The notes under the pieces were generated by a model. The model was not told where the DNA came from, did not search any database, and saw nothing but the letters and a program-made list of their open reading frames with translations. Below are positions 19,320 through 28,347 of a stretch of DNA of 64,000 nt, one piece after another. Position numbers and translations under genes: made by a program. The stretch lies in NCBI RefSeq assembly GCF_014748335.1, contig NZ_JAAVIY010000002.1:288840-352839 (forward strand). The letters run 5' to 3'. Source of the DNA: Flavobacterium selenitireducens. Its GTDB lineage: Bacteria; Bacteroidota; Bacteroidia; Flavobacteriales; Flavobacteriaceae. Within the stretch, counting starts at the first letter, position 1; each line of letters opens with the position of its first letter.

Positions 19320-20756
19320 TTATGACTTTAGGGTATAATTTAAAATTTGTTGGATGCTCGGCGTGATGAGGTCGTTGATTGGTTTCGGATACATCCCGAA
19401 GAAGAACAGAACACCAATGATGACCGCCATTGTCAATCCTTCCTGGAACGTAAGGTCGGCGAAAGGTTTTGCATTCGTTTCCCCAAGCATGACGTTCTGG
19501 AACATCTTGAGCATATAATAAGCGCCTAAAATGATCGTAAGACCGCCGATTATCGCAAACCAGATGTCGATCGTGGACAAGGCGTACAAAACGGTGAATT
19601 CTCCGACGAAGTTAAATGTCGTAGGAAGCGCCACCGACGCCAGCACCAAAATCAGGAACATCGAGGTAAATTTCGGTGCCTGCACGCGAATTCCGCCCAT
19701 TTGGGAAATGTCGCGCGTTTGGTATCTTCTGTAAATCACTTCGGCGGCGAAGAACAATCCGACGATCACAAAACCGTGGGAAATCATCTGGAGGACGGCT
19801 CCGCGAACTCCGTCGACAGTCAATGTGTAAGCGCCGGCCGCGATGAGCCCGACGTGAGCCAAAGACGAATACGCGAGTAGTTTTTTGAGGTCTTTTTGGC
19901 GCAACGCCACGATCGATCCGTAAATCGTTCCCGCGATCCCGAAGATCAGGAAAGTCGCCATAAATGCTTTTGCCGCGTAAGGCGCGATCGGCAATTGCCA
20001 ACGCAAAACGCTGTACAATCCCATTTTGAGCATGATTCCGGAGAGTAGCATCGTTCCGGCTGTCGGCGCTTTTTGGTAAACCGCGGCCTGCCACGTATGG
20101 AATGGAATCAATGGGATCTTGATAGCGTAAGCGGCGAAGAATCCGAGGAAGATCCAGAATTGCTCCTGGTCCGAAAGGCGAAGGTTGCTCAGGTTTCCGA
20201 CAAGGAAATTCCCGGCTTTTGTATACAAATAGGCAAATCCGGCAAGCATGAAAAGCGATCCCGCGAACGTGTAAATAAAGAATTTCACGACCGCTTTCTG
20301 GCGCTCTTTCGCATCGCCATTGCCCCAATTAAGCGCGATGAAGTAAATCGGGATCAATGCAAGTTCCCAGAAAATGTAATACAGGAAACCGTCGGCGGCA
20401 AGGAACGTCCCGGCCATGGCGAATCCCATGAAAAGAATCAGCGAATAGAACGAGCTTGGGTTTTTTACCTCGCTTCCGAAAGTCGAGTAGATGATGATCG
20501 GCAAAAGCGACGTCGTAAGCAATAACATCGCCAGCGAAAGCCCGTCCCCGTTGAGGGCGAAGTAAATCTGCGGATTTTCCATCCACGTCGCCAGGACATT
20601 TATGGATTTGCCTGCGTTGTAATCCGAAAGCAGCACGATGGATGCGACCAAGCTGAGAATGCCGAACGCCAAAGCCACTTTCCCGGCAGATTTACCTGAG
20701 AAAAGGGTTACGAGGGTTCCCGCCAAGAGTAAAATCAGAACAATACTTACATCCAT
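19320..20756 (-). CDS. nuoM: NADH-quinone oxidoreductase subunit M
   Basis: Proton-pumping membrane subunit, 478 residues, about 14 transmembrane segments. Conserved glutamate in YYIFWELALIPIYF (key in TM5) and lysines in KIPLIPFHTWQAAVYQKAP and LLAYSSLAHVGL are present, so it should be active. It lies 3 bases after nuoL and 14 before nuoN. Confidence 0.96.
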   Translation of the reverse strand: MDVSIVLILLLAGTLVTLFSGKSAGKVALAFGILSLVASIVLLSDYNAGKSINVLATWMENPQIYFALNGDGLSLAMLLLTTSLLPIIIYSTFGSEVKNPSSFYSLILFMGFAMAGTFLAADGFLYYIFWELALIPIYFIALNWGNGDAKERQKAVVKFFIYTFAGSLFMLAGFAYLYTKAGNFLVGNLSNLRLSDQEQFWIFLGFFAAYAIKIPLIPFHTWQAAVYQKAPTAGTMLLSGIMLKMGLYSVLRWQLPIAPYAAKAFMATFLIFGIAGTIYGSIVALRQKDLKKLLAYSSLAHVGLIAAGAYTLTVDGVRGAVLQMISHGFVIVGLFFAAEVIYRRYQTRDISQMGGIRVQAPKFTSMFLILVLASVALPTTFNFVGEFTVLYALSTIDIWFAIIGGLTIILGAYYMLKMFQNVMLGETNAKPFADLTFQEGLTMAVIIGVLFFFGMYPKPINDLITPSIQQILNYTLKS

Positions 20757-20759
20757 TAT

Positions 20760-22661
20760 TTAAACGATTTTGTTGAAGAACAAATAGGTGATGATGGCCA
20801 CCACGCCAAGCGTGAAAGCAAACAGGTAGCGGCCGATGCTTCCGTTGTGGAGCATTTTTCCAGAATCGCCGATAGCGTTGGTTGCTTTGCCTAATCCGAA
20901 GACCAATCCGGAAAGCGCCGACTCGAACGTATCGCGAAGGAAAGTCGAGATGGCATTTATCGGTTTTACGAATAGTGCGTCGTAAACTTCATCAACATAA
21001 TATTTGTGGTATAACAATTTGTGGAAGCCCGTCATTTGCGCATCTGCAGGCGGCACTTCTCCTTTTTTGAGATATTTTGCGTAAGCGATCCCGATCCCGA
21101 TTAGCCCGCCGACAACCGCTAGGCCCATAAGCATGTAAGCCGTTGCGTCAAGATGGTGTTCGGAATGTCCGCCGTAAGCGATGATCGGCTCGAGGTAATG
21201 GCTGAGCCAACTGTTTCCGGGCAATGAGATCAAACCTCCGACGGTCGCCAAAATGGCCAGAACGATAAGCGGAAACGTAATCAAGGCTGGAGATTCGTGC
21301 AAATGGTGTTTTTGCTCGTCGGTTCCCCGGAATTCCTTGAAGAACGTGAGATACAAAAGTCGGAACATATAGAACGCGGTCATGATCGACGCAAGAGAGG
21401 CGATCACCCAAAGCGCTTTGTTTTCATGGAAGGCCGTCATGAGGATTTCGTCTTTTGAAAAGAATCCGGAAAACGGCGGAATTCCCGAGATCGCAAGCGA
21501 AGAAATCAGGAACGTGATATAAGTTACCGACATCCATTTTTTAAGTCCGCCCATGTTGCGCATATCCTGTTCGCCGTGCATCGCATGGATGACCGAACCC
21601 GAACCGAGGAACAAACATGCCTTGAAGAACGCGTGCGTGATAACGTGGAAAACCGCAACTTCATAAGCGCCAAGTCCCAAAGCAAGGAACATTAACCCGA
21701 GTTGGGAGACGGTAGAGTAGGCGAGGACTTTTTTGATGTCGTTTTGCACCAATCCGATAGTCGCAGCAACCAAAGCCGTGAACGCTCCGACGATCGCAAT
21801 GACCATGTTGACGGTTTGCATGTCTGCAGAGGAGATTCCGAAAAGGAAGTTGAGACGCGTGATCATAAAAATTCCCGCGGTCACCATCGTCGCGGCGTGT
21901 ATGAGTGCCGAAACCGGAGTCGGGCCCGCCATCGCGTCCGGCAACCAAGTGTACAACGGAATTTGTGCCGACTTTCCGCAAGCACCGATAAACAATGCCA
22001 GAGCGGCGAGCGCGAGCATCGTGTGGTCGACTTCCGCTCCGCTCATGATAGCCGATTTCAACGCAGCATAATCCAACGTGCCGAAAAGGTGTCCCAACAA
22101 AAATATCCCGATAAGGAAACCCAAGTCGCCGATGCGGTTCATGATGAAGGCTTTTTTCGCCGCGTCGTTGTAATCCTGGTTTTTATACCAGAATCCGATA
22201 AGAAGGTACGAACACAATCCGACGCCTTCCCATCCTATGAACATCACCAAAAGATTGCTTCCGGTAACGAGCGTGACCATGAAAAAGATAAATAAGTTCA
22301 GATAAGCGAAGAACTTGTGGCGGTTTTCGTCGTCGTGCATATACGAAACCGAATACAAATGGATCAACGACCCGATTCCGGTGACGAACATGAGCCACAA
22401 CAGCGACAATTGGTCGAGTACGATCCCGAAATCGATGCTGAATTTACCAAGTTGTATCCAATCGAAAAGCTTGACCGTTACGGGCTGTGCCGTCTGGTTG
22501 ATTTGGACGAAGTAAAAATGCGTGACAAGAAACGATACGAATACCGCGAACGTCGCAAGGTAGCCGGCGCCGTTGTGGCCCAGTTTCTTTCCAAAGAACA
22601 CGTTGAAAAGGAATCCCGCAAATGGGGCGAGCAATAGAAGTAAAATGTAAGCTATGTCCAT
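20760..22661 (-). CDS. nuoL: NADH-quinone oxidoreductase subunit L
   Basis: Largest antiporter-like subunit, 633 residues, with about 16 transmembrane segments and the long C-terminal lateral helix region (roughly 530-600) before a last membrane anchor. Landmarks: MFIGWEGVGLCSYLLIGFW with the essential Glu, KSAQIPLYTWLPDAMAGPTP with the Lys, and VLAYSTVSQLGLMF. Intact and of usual length; 6 bases from nuoK. Confidence 0.96.
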   Translation of the reverse strand: MDIAYILLLLLAPFAGFLFNVFFGKKLGHNGAGYLATFAVFVSFLVTHFYFVQINQTAQPVTVKLFDWIQLGKFSIDFGIVLDQLSLLWLMFVTGIGSLIHLYSVSYMHDDENRHKFFAYLNLFIFFMVTLVTGSNLLVMFIGWEGVGLCSYLLIGFWYKNQDYNDAAKKAFIMNRIGDLGFLIGIFLLGHLFGTLDYAALKSAIMSGAEVDHTMLALAALALFIGACGKSAQIPLYTWLPDAMAGPTPVSALIHAATMVTAGIFMITRLNFLFGISSADMQTVNMVIAIVGAFTALVAATIGLVQNDIKKVLAYSTVSQLGLMFLALGLGAYEVAVFHVITHAFFKACLFLGSGSVIHAMHGEQDMRNMGGLKKWMSVTYITFLISSLAISGIPPFSGFFSKDEILMTAFHENKALWVIASLASIMTAFYMFRLLYLTFFKEFRGTDEQKHHLHESPALITFPLIVLAILATVGGLISLPGNSWLSHYLEPIIAYGGHSEHHLDATAYMLMGLAVVGGLIGIGIAYAKYLKKGEVPPADAQMTGFHKLLYHKYYVDEVYDALFVKPINAISTFLRDTFESALSGLVFGLGKATNAIGDSGKMLHNGSIGRYLFAFTLGVVAIITYLFFNKIV

Positions 22662-22667
22662 TCCGGC

Positions 22668-22988
22668 TTATCCTTTTAGATTTTTCAAATTATCGAGGTC
22701 GATCGATCCCAGGTTTCGGAATATCGATACGACGATCGCAAGTCCAACGGCGACTTCGGCCGCAGCCACAGCCATCGAGAAGAATACGAAAACCTGTCCC
22801 TGAGCGTCCTGATGATAGGTCGAAAAGGCCACGAACAATAGGTTTACGGCGTTCAGCATGATTTCGATCGACATGAAAACGATGATGGCGTTCCGTCTGT
22901 ACAAAACTCCAAAAACACCAATGCTGAACAAAATCACGCTCAGGAAGATGTAGTTTTCAATACCGATCTCGTTAAGAATGTTTCCCAT
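22668..22988 (-). CDS. nuoK: NADH-quinone oxidoreductase subunit K
   Basis: Three-helix membrane subunit, 106 residues. Conserved glutamates of the proton path are in [15 protein letters not shown] and [11 protein letters not shown]. Its ATG overlaps the nuoJ stop by one base (TGATG), showing translational coupling. Confidence 0.95.
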   Translation of the reverse strand: MGNILNEIGIENYIFLSVILFSIGVFGVLYRRNAIIVFMSIEIMLNAVNLLFVAFSTYHQDAQGQVFVFFSMAVAAAEVAVGLAIVVSIFRNLGSIDLDNLKNLKG

Positions 22989-23503
22989 CAGTTCTTCTCG
23001 GTTTTTTCACGTTTAGACAATAATACGGCCCCGATCATCGCGACCAAAAGCAGTACCGAAGCGAATTCGAACGGCACCATATACTCATTGAGCAACACCT
23101 GGCCCAATACTTTGATCGATTGGTAATCGACGCCCGTTTCGTCGTAAGGCCCGACGATTGGCTTGGTTTGGATAAAAACCGCAAGCAACACCAAAGACGT
23201 CAGAATAAAGATGATTCCTGCGGCCAATCGCGTGACGCGCGGTTTGTGCACTTCGTCTTCCTTGTTGAGGTTCATGAGCATGACCGTGAAAAGGAACAAA
23301 ATCATGATCGCCCCGGAATACACGATGATGTGCACGACAGCCAGGAACTGCGCATTGAAAAGCAAGTAATGTCCGGCCACGGAAACAAAGCACAACACGA
23401 GGTAAATCGCGCTGTGGATCGGTTGTTTTGTGAAAATCGTCAGGAAAGCTGTCGCCAGCGTGATTGCCGAAAGAATGCAGAAAATGAGTAAAACTGTCGA
23501 CAT
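22988..23503 (-). CDS. nuoJ: NADH-quinone oxidoreductase subunit J
   Basis: Membrane subunit of 171 residues, five hydrophobic segments, with the conserved [19 protein letters not shown] (TM3 pi-bulge region). Overlaps nuoI and nuoK by one base on each side. Confidence 0.95.
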   Translation of the reverse strand: MSTVLLIFCILSAITLATAFLTIFTKQPIHSAIYLVLCFVSVAGHYLLFNAQFLAVVHIIVYSGAIMILFLFTVMLMNLNKEDEVHKPRVTRLAAGIIFILTSLVLLAVFIQTKPIVGPYDETGVDYQSIKVLGQVLLNEYMVPFEFASVLLLVAMIGAVLLSKREKTEKN

Positions 23504-24042
23504 TAGTTCTTGTTTTTAGAATTCGCCATCGCCATTTCAAGCGGCATGACCAATTTGTCCTTTCCGAAAATAAAATCTTCGCGGTTATAGCTTGCCGGAA
23601 CCAAAACCTTCGATTCCGTAAGGTAAATCGCATCTTTCGGACACGCCTCTTCGCACAATCCGCAAAAAATGCAGCGCAACATGTTGATTTCATAAACCGA
23701 CGCGTATTTTTCTTCCCGGTACAAATGCTTTTCGTCCGGTTTGCGCTCGGCCGCCGTCATCGTGATCGCTTCGGCAGGGCACGAAAGCGCGCACAATCCG
23801 CAAGCCGTACAGTTTTCACGACCTTGCTCATCGCGCTTCAACATGTGTTGACCGCGCCAGATAGCCGCCCGCGTACGAACTTCTTCAGGATATTTCACGG
23901 TTACTTTGCGCGTGAACAAGTGCTGGATCGTAATCCACAAACCTTTCACGATCGCCACCAGATACAAGCTCTCCCAAAAAGACATCTTTTTGTTTGAAAC
24001 TTCCTTTTTGCGTCCTGACAAGGACATTGTCTGTACTAACAT
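23503..24042 (-). CDS. nuoI: NADH-quinone oxidoreductase subunit I (two 4Fe-4S clusters)
   Basis: Peripheral-arm ferredoxin-like subunit carrying clusters N6a and N6b, 179 residues. Two CxxCxxCxxxCP motifs are seen: CTACGLCALSCP and CIFCGLCEEACP. The start MLVQTMSLSGRKKEVSNKKM at 24042 keeps an N-terminal SLSGRKK segment that I recognise from related proteins; an internal ATG at 24027 is possible. It is separated from nuoH by 230 bases of repeats, the only large gap in this operon. Confidence 0.95.
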   Translation of the reverse strand: MLVQTMSLSGRKKEVSNKKMSFWESLYLVAIVKGLWITIQHLFTRKVTVKYPEEVRTRAAIWRGQHMLKRDEQGRENCTACGLCALSCPAEAITMTAAERKPDEKHLYREEKYASVYEINMLRCIFCGLCEEACPKDAIYLTESKVLVPASYNREDFIFGKDKLVMPLEMAMANSKNKN

Positions 24043-24054
24043 ACTTTCTAATTT

Positions 24055-24178
24055 AGTGCCGCGTAGTTCGCGAATTGTCTTGCCTGTTTGGCTAGCGCCC
24101 CGAATCGCAGCTGTATTTTTTTATTCTTAAACCCGATGACTACATTTTTATTAGCCGCGAATTCGCGAATTGTTTTTT
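24055..24178. repeat. Pair of short repeats (CGCGAATT type) between nuoH and nuoI
   Basis: Two related stretches, GCCGCGTAGTTCGCGAATTG (24058-24077) and GCCGCGAATTCGCGAATTG (24154-24172); the second is two tandem CGCGAATT octamers. They flank an AT-rich tract. Nothing coding is seen here. Confidence 0.65.
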
Positions 24179-24181
24179 GAA

Positions 24182-24262
24182 GCTATTCCGGCTGTCCGCT
24201 ATATCTTTTCCAAGCTAAAGAAGCTTGAAAAAGGATGCCGCTTCCATCCGGGCTAGGCTGCT
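24182..24262. repeat. Dispersed repeat element, copy B
   Basis: Ends GGCTGTCCGCTATATCTTTT and AAAAGGATGCCGCTTCCATC match copy A near 15.9 kb. The core is different, a short palindrome CAAGC-N7-GCTTG (24211-24227). It sits within the nuo transcription unit between nuoH and nuoI. Confidence 0.88.
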
Positions 24263-24272
24263 TTCTCCGATA

Positions 24273-25325
24273 TTAAAATCCGAGCGCCGCCGCAATCTCG
24301 TGTCTTACCATGACCAATCCCGTAATTACGACATTCGCGATTGCCAATGGAATCAAACCTTGCCATCCCAAACGCATCAACTGGTCATAACGGAACCTTG
24401 GTATCGTCCATCTCACCCACATAAAGAAGAAGATGAACGCACATATTTTGGTGAACAACACTATGATTCCAATGATGTTAGCCGGGTTTACGCCCCAATT
24501 TTCGATGGCCCATTCCATGCCCGGATAATTGTATCCGCCAAAGTAAAGCACGGCCAAAATCGTGGACGAAATGAACATGCTCGCATATTCCGCAAACAGG
24601 TAAAAGCCCATTCTCATAGACGAATATTCGGTGTGGTAGCCGCCAATCAATTCCGCCTCGCATTCCGCAAGGTCAAATGGCGTGCGGTTGGTTTCGGCAA
24701 ACGAGCAAACCAGGAAGATGATGAATCCGAGCGGTTGGTAAAATACGTTCCAGTTCATTCCCGCTTGAGAAGCCGAAATGTCGGCCAGGCTCAGTGAACC
24801 TTCCATCATCAGCAAGGCGATCAACGACAATCCCATCGCAATTTCATACGAAATCATCTGGGAAGCCGCACGCATGGCACTCATAAGGGAGAATTTGTTG
24901 TTCGACGCCCAGCCTCCGATCATGATGCCGTAAACACCAATAGAAAGCACGCCGAAAACGTATAGGATCGCAACGTCGACATCAGTGGCTTGCAAAATGA
25001 CTTCGCGTCCGCCGATGATCAATCTGTCGCCCCACGGAATTACCGCGCTCGTCATCAAGGCCACGCTCATCGAAACGGCCGGCCCGACCACAAACAGGAA
25101 TTTGTTTGGCGTGTTCGGAAGGAATTCTTCTTTCGAGAACAATTTCAAACCGTCGGCCAAAGGTTGCAAGAGCCCGAAAGTTCCCGCCCTGTTCGGCCCG
25201 ACGCGATCCTGCAGCCAGGCGGCCACTTTGCGTTCGGCCCATGTCGAATACATCGCCGCCAACATCGTGATCGCAAAGATGGTGAAGATGAAAATCGACT
25301 TTTCTATGATGATTGCAGTCTCCAT
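24273..25325 (-). CDS. nuoH: NADH-quinone oxidoreductase subunit H
   Basis: Membrane subunit that forms the quinone cavity with NuoB and NuoD, 350 residues, about eight transmembrane segments. Signatures: RKVAAWLQDRVGPNRAGTFG, then CSFAETNRTPFDLAECEAEL with the conserved glutamates, and WVRWTIPRFRYDQLM. Its ATG overlaps the nuoG stop by one base (TAATG). Confidence 0.96.
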   Translation of the reverse strand: METAIIIEKSIFIFTIFAITMLAAMYSTWAERKVAAWLQDRVGPNRAGTFGLLQPLADGLKLFSKEEFLPNTPNKFLFVVGPAVSMSVALMTSAVIPWGDRLIIGGREVILQATDVDVAILYVFGVLSIGVYGIMIGGWASNNKFSLMSAMRAASQMISYEIAMGLSLIALLMMEGSLSLADISASQAGMNWNVFYQPLGFIIFLVCSFAETNRTPFDLAECEAELIGGYHTEYSSMRMGFYLFAEYASMFISSTILAVLYFGGYNYPGMEWAIENWGVNPANIIGIIVLFTKICAFIFFFMWVRWTIPRFRYDQLMRLGWQGLIPLAIANVVITGLVMVRHEIAAALGF

Positions 25326-26368
25326 TATACGTTTCCTTCTTTAAATACTTCTTGTTCTTCGGGGCGCAGCGGTCGCGACGGCATCGAAATCTTGACGCGG
25401 TCCTGCTCGCGTCCCAACAGGATTTTTTCCTCGGTTTCAATTACGACAGGCGCAATTTTACGCGTGTAATTGTTGGCGTTGATCACCGAATCTTTCTCGA
25501 AGCGGCGCGGGCCTTCGATGACCCAATCGTTTACGTCCTTATGGTCGAAGCGGCAGGAGTTGCAAATGAATTCTTCTACTTCATGGAATTCGTCTTTGCG
25601 TCCTGTTACTCTCTGGATCTCGTTTCCGAACATCCAAACGGTTGTCTTTCCGCAACATTTGTCGCAATTTCTGTGAGCGTTGAACGGTTTGTTGAACCAA
25701 ACGCGCGACTTGAATCGGAAGGTTTTATCCGTCAAAGCGCCAACAGGACAAACATCGATCATGTTTCCGGAGAACTCATTGTCGATCGCTTTGGAGATAC
25801 AGGTCGAAATGTTCGAGTGATCGCCTCGGTCCAAAATTCCGTGAACGCGTCCATCCGTCAATTGGTCGGCGACCATGACACAACGGTAGCACAAAATGCA
25901 ACGGTTCATGTGTAGTTGAATGTTCGGGCCGATATCTTCCGGCTCGAACGTCCTTTTTTCTTCGATATAACGCGTTTGCGATTTTCCGTGCTTGAAGCTT
26001 AGGTTCTGCAAATCGCATTCTCCGGCCTGATCGCAAACCGGGCAATCGAGCGGGTGATTGATCAACAGGAATTCGGTTACGGCTTTGCGTGCGTCGGTTA
26101 CTCTTTCGGATGCGGTCGAATTGACTTCCATTCCGTCCATGACGCCCGTCACGCAAGACGCGACAAGTTTCGGCATCGGGCGCGGATCCGCCTCGCTTCC
26201 CTTCGAAACCTCGACGAGACAGCAACGGCATTTTCCGCCGCTTCCTTTGAGTTTGGAATAGTAGCACATGGCCGGAGGAACCGATTCTCCTCCTATCATG
26301 CGCGCCGCCTGCAGGATCGTGGTTCCTGGTTCGACATCTATCGATTGACCGTCTATTGTTACTTTCAT
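25325..26368 (-). CDS. nuoG: NADH-quinone oxidoreductase subunit G (short form)
   Basis: Iron-sulphur subunit. 347 residues: an N-terminal 2Fe-2S domain (CYYSKLKGSGGKCRCC and the following Cys), the histidine/cysteine 4Fe-4S site HPLDCPVCDQAGECDLQ, and the ferredoxin-like CILCYRCVMV region with VCPVGALTDK. A further CDKCCGK...CNSC cluster site follows. The large molybdopterin-oxidoreductase-like domain of the long NuoG (about 900 residues) is missing; short NuoG is usual in Bacteroidota as far as I know. The ATG at 26368 gives MKVTIDGQSIDVEPG; the upstream in-frame start at 26434 would translate the heptad repeat and is rejected. Confidence 0.93.
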   Translation of the reverse strand: MKVTIDGQSIDVEPGTTILQAARMIGGESVPPAMCYYSKLKGSGGKCRCCLVEVSKGSEADPRPMPKLVASCVTGVMDGMEVNSTASERVTDARKAVTEFLLINHPLDCPVCDQAGECDLQNLSFKHGKSQTRYIEEKRTFEPEDIGPNIQLHMNRCILCYRCVMVADQLTDGRVHGILDRGDHSNISTCISKAIDNEFSGNMIDVCPVGALTDKTFRFKSRVWFNKPFNAHRNCDKCCGKTTVWMFGNEIQRVTGRKDEFHEVEEFICNSCRFDHKDVNDWVIEGPRRFEKDSVINANNYTRKIAPVVIETEEKILLGREQDRVKISMPSRPLRPEEQEVFKEGNV

Positions 26369-26375
26369 ATTCTTA

Positions 26376-26435
26376 GTTGTTTGTTGATAGTTGATAGTTG
26401 AGAGACGATTTGTCTGCCAACTGACAACTTTCAAC
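26376..26435. repeat. Inverted heptad repeat between nuoF and nuoG
   Basis: GTT occurs at 26376, 26383, 26390 and 26397, then AAC at 26419, 26426 and 26433: two 7-base-period arms in opposite orientation around a 15-20 base centre. The transcript could fold into an imperfect hairpin just before the nuoG start. Confidence 0.85.
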
Positions 26436-26439
26436 TATT

Positions 26440-27804
26440 TCAAACTGCCTGTTTTGCAAGCAGATGTCTGACTTTCTCAAATGGCTCTTCCGTGAAGTGA
26501 TCGCGATTTTTCACTTTTTCCGGGAAGCGCACGTGGTATTCAAATTCGTCGCGGAAGTGGCGTATCGCAGCCGCAACCGGCCAGGCAGCCGCATCTCCAA
26601 GCGGACAAATCGTGTTTCCTTCGATTTTGGCCTGTATGCTCCACAGCAAATCGATGTCTTCCTCGCGTCCGTGGCCGTTTTCGATTCTGTGCAGAACTTT
26701 CTCGAGCCAGCCTGTTCCTTCGCGGCAAGGCGAACATTGGCCGCAGGATTCGTGATGGTAAAAACGGGAAAAATTCCAGGTGTTGCGAACCACACATGAG
26801 GTGTCGTTATAAACGATGAATCCGCCGGAACCGAGCATGGAACCGGTTGCGAAACCGCCGTCTGACAACGATTCGTATGACATCAGGCGATCTTCGCCCG
26901 TTGCTGTTTTGTAAATTAAATTGGCTGGCAGGATAGGAACTGAGGAACCTCCGGGAACGAATGCCTTCAATGGCCTGTGGGACGACATTCCGCCAAGGTA
27001 TTCATCGGAATTCATGAATTCGTAAACCGACAATCCAAGCTCGATTTCATAAACGCCGGGATTTTTGATGTGGCCCGAAGCTGAAATCAACTTGGTTCCC
27101 GTCGATCTTCCGATCCCGATTTTTGCGTAATCCGCTCCGGAATTGTTGACGATCCAGGGCACGGACGCAATGGTTTCAACATTGTTGACAACGGTAGGGT
27201 TCGCCCACAAACCGGAAACCGCAGGAAATGGCGGCTTGATGCGAGGATTTCCTCTTTTGCCTTCGAGTGATTCGATAAGCGCGGTTTCTTCCCCGCAAAT
27301 GTAAGCGCCGGCTCCGCAGTGAACGTAAAGTTCGAGATCGTAACCCGAGCCTTTTATGTTTTTCCCGAGCCAACCCGCGGCCTTCGCTTCGTTTATGGCT
27401 TTTTCAAGGATTCTGAAAACCCACATGTATTCGCCTCGGATGTAGATATACGAAAGGTTCGCTCCCAATGCATACGAAGACGTAATCATTCCTTCGATCA
27501 AAAGATGCGGGATGTACTCCATAAGGTAGCGATCCTTGAACGTTCCGGGTTCAGACTCATCGGCGTTGCAAACCAAATGTCTCGGCTTTCCCGATTTCTT
27601 GTCGATGAACGACCATTTCATTCCGGCAGGGAAACCCGCGCCTCCACGACCGCGAAGGCCTGACGTCTTGACTTCCTCGACGATTTCGTCGGGCGTCATT
27701 CTCAGGGCTTTTTCAACCGAAGCGTAACCGCCGTTTTGGCGATAGACTTCGTAACCCTTGATTCCGGGAACGTTTATTTTATCTAGTAATATCTTCTGTG
27801 CCAT
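26440..27804 (-). CDS. nuoF: NADH-quinone oxidoreductase subunit F (NADH/FMN binding)
   Basis: Entry point of electrons: binds NADH, FMN and the N3 4Fe-4S cluster. 454 residues with GLRGRGGAGFPAGMKWSF (NADH/FMN loop), AYICGEETALIESLEGKRG and the cluster motif CGQCSPCREGTGW plus NTICPLGDAAAWP. The ATG at 27804 lies inside nuoE, giving a 26-base overlap; MAQKILLDKINVPGIKGY is a normal start. Confidence 0.96.
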   Translation of the reverse strand: MAQKILLDKINVPGIKGYEVYRQNGGYASVEKALRMTPDEIVEEVKTSGLRGRGGAGFPAGMKWSFIDKKSGKPRHLVCNADESEPGTFKDRYLMEYIPHLLIEGMITSSYALGANLSYIYIRGEYMWVFRILEKAINEAKAAGWLGKNIKGSGYDLELYVHCGAGAYICGEETALIESLEGKRGNPRIKPPFPAVSGLWANPTVVNNVETIASVPWIVNNSGADYAKIGIGRSTGTKLISASGHIKNPGVYEIELGLSVYEFMNSDEYLGGMSSHRPLKAFVPGGSSVPILPANLIYKTATGEDRLMSYESLSDGGFATGSMLGSGGFIVYNDTSCVVRNTWNFSRFYHHESCGQCSPCREGTGWLEKVLHRIENGHGREEDIDLLWSIQAKIEGNTICPLGDAAAWPVAAAIRHFRDEFEYHVRFPEKVKNRDHFTEEPFEKVRHLLAKQAV

Positions 27805-28333
27805 GGTTGGTCATGTTGATTTTGCCTGCTCGGCAGTCTTCGATGAGTTGGTCGATTTTGGCCGGAGTCAAATGTTCGTGATAGAAATCCCCGAGCTGCA
27901 TCATCGGTGCGTATCCGCAAGCGCCAAGACATTCCACGCCTTTTACGGTGAACATTCCGTCCGCAGTGGTTTTTCCGACTTCAATCCCGAGCTTGTCGCA
28001 AGTGTAATCCATCAGATTCTCTACGCCGTTGATCGCGCAGCACGATGTCTGGCAGAATTCGAACATATACTTCCCGATGGGTTTCAGGTTGTACATCGTG
28101 TAAAAACTCGCGACTTCGTAAACCTCGATCGGTTGGATGCCGATGATCTCCGCAACCTTGTCCATCAACTCGACCGAAAGCCAGTTGTCGTGCGCGTCCT
28201 GTACTTCGTGCAGAATTGGCAACAACGCGGACTTTCGCTTGTCGTCAGGATAGTGGCCCAACAACTCGTTGATGCGCGCCATCAAAGCCTCGGTTATGTT
28301 TATGTCTTGATGTATTCTAATCGAACGATCCAT
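27779..28333 (-). CDS. nuoE: NADH-quinone oxidoreductase subunit E
   Basis: Thioredoxin-fold 2Fe-2S subunit (cluster N1a), 184 residues. Ligands are in CQTSCCAINGVENL and CLGACGYAPMMQL. Its 3' end overlaps nuoF by 26 bases. Lies 14 bases after nuoD. Confidence 0.95.
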   Translation of the reverse strand: MDRSIRIHQDINITEALMARINELLGHYPDDKRKSALLPILHEVQDAHDNWLSVELMDKVAEIIGIQPIEVYEVASFYTMYNLKPIGKYMFEFCQTSCCAINGVENLMDYTCDKLGIEVGKTTADGMFTVKGVECLGACGYAPMMQLGDFYHEHLTPAKIDQLIEDCRAGKINMTNHGTEDITR

Positions 28334-28347
28334 CTTTTGTGTTTTAA

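Noticed and set aside
25325..26368. NuoG truncated by mutation
   Set aside because: Short NuoG with intact cluster motifs is, to my knowledge, the normal form in Bacteroidota, and the neighbouring frame boundaries are clean.
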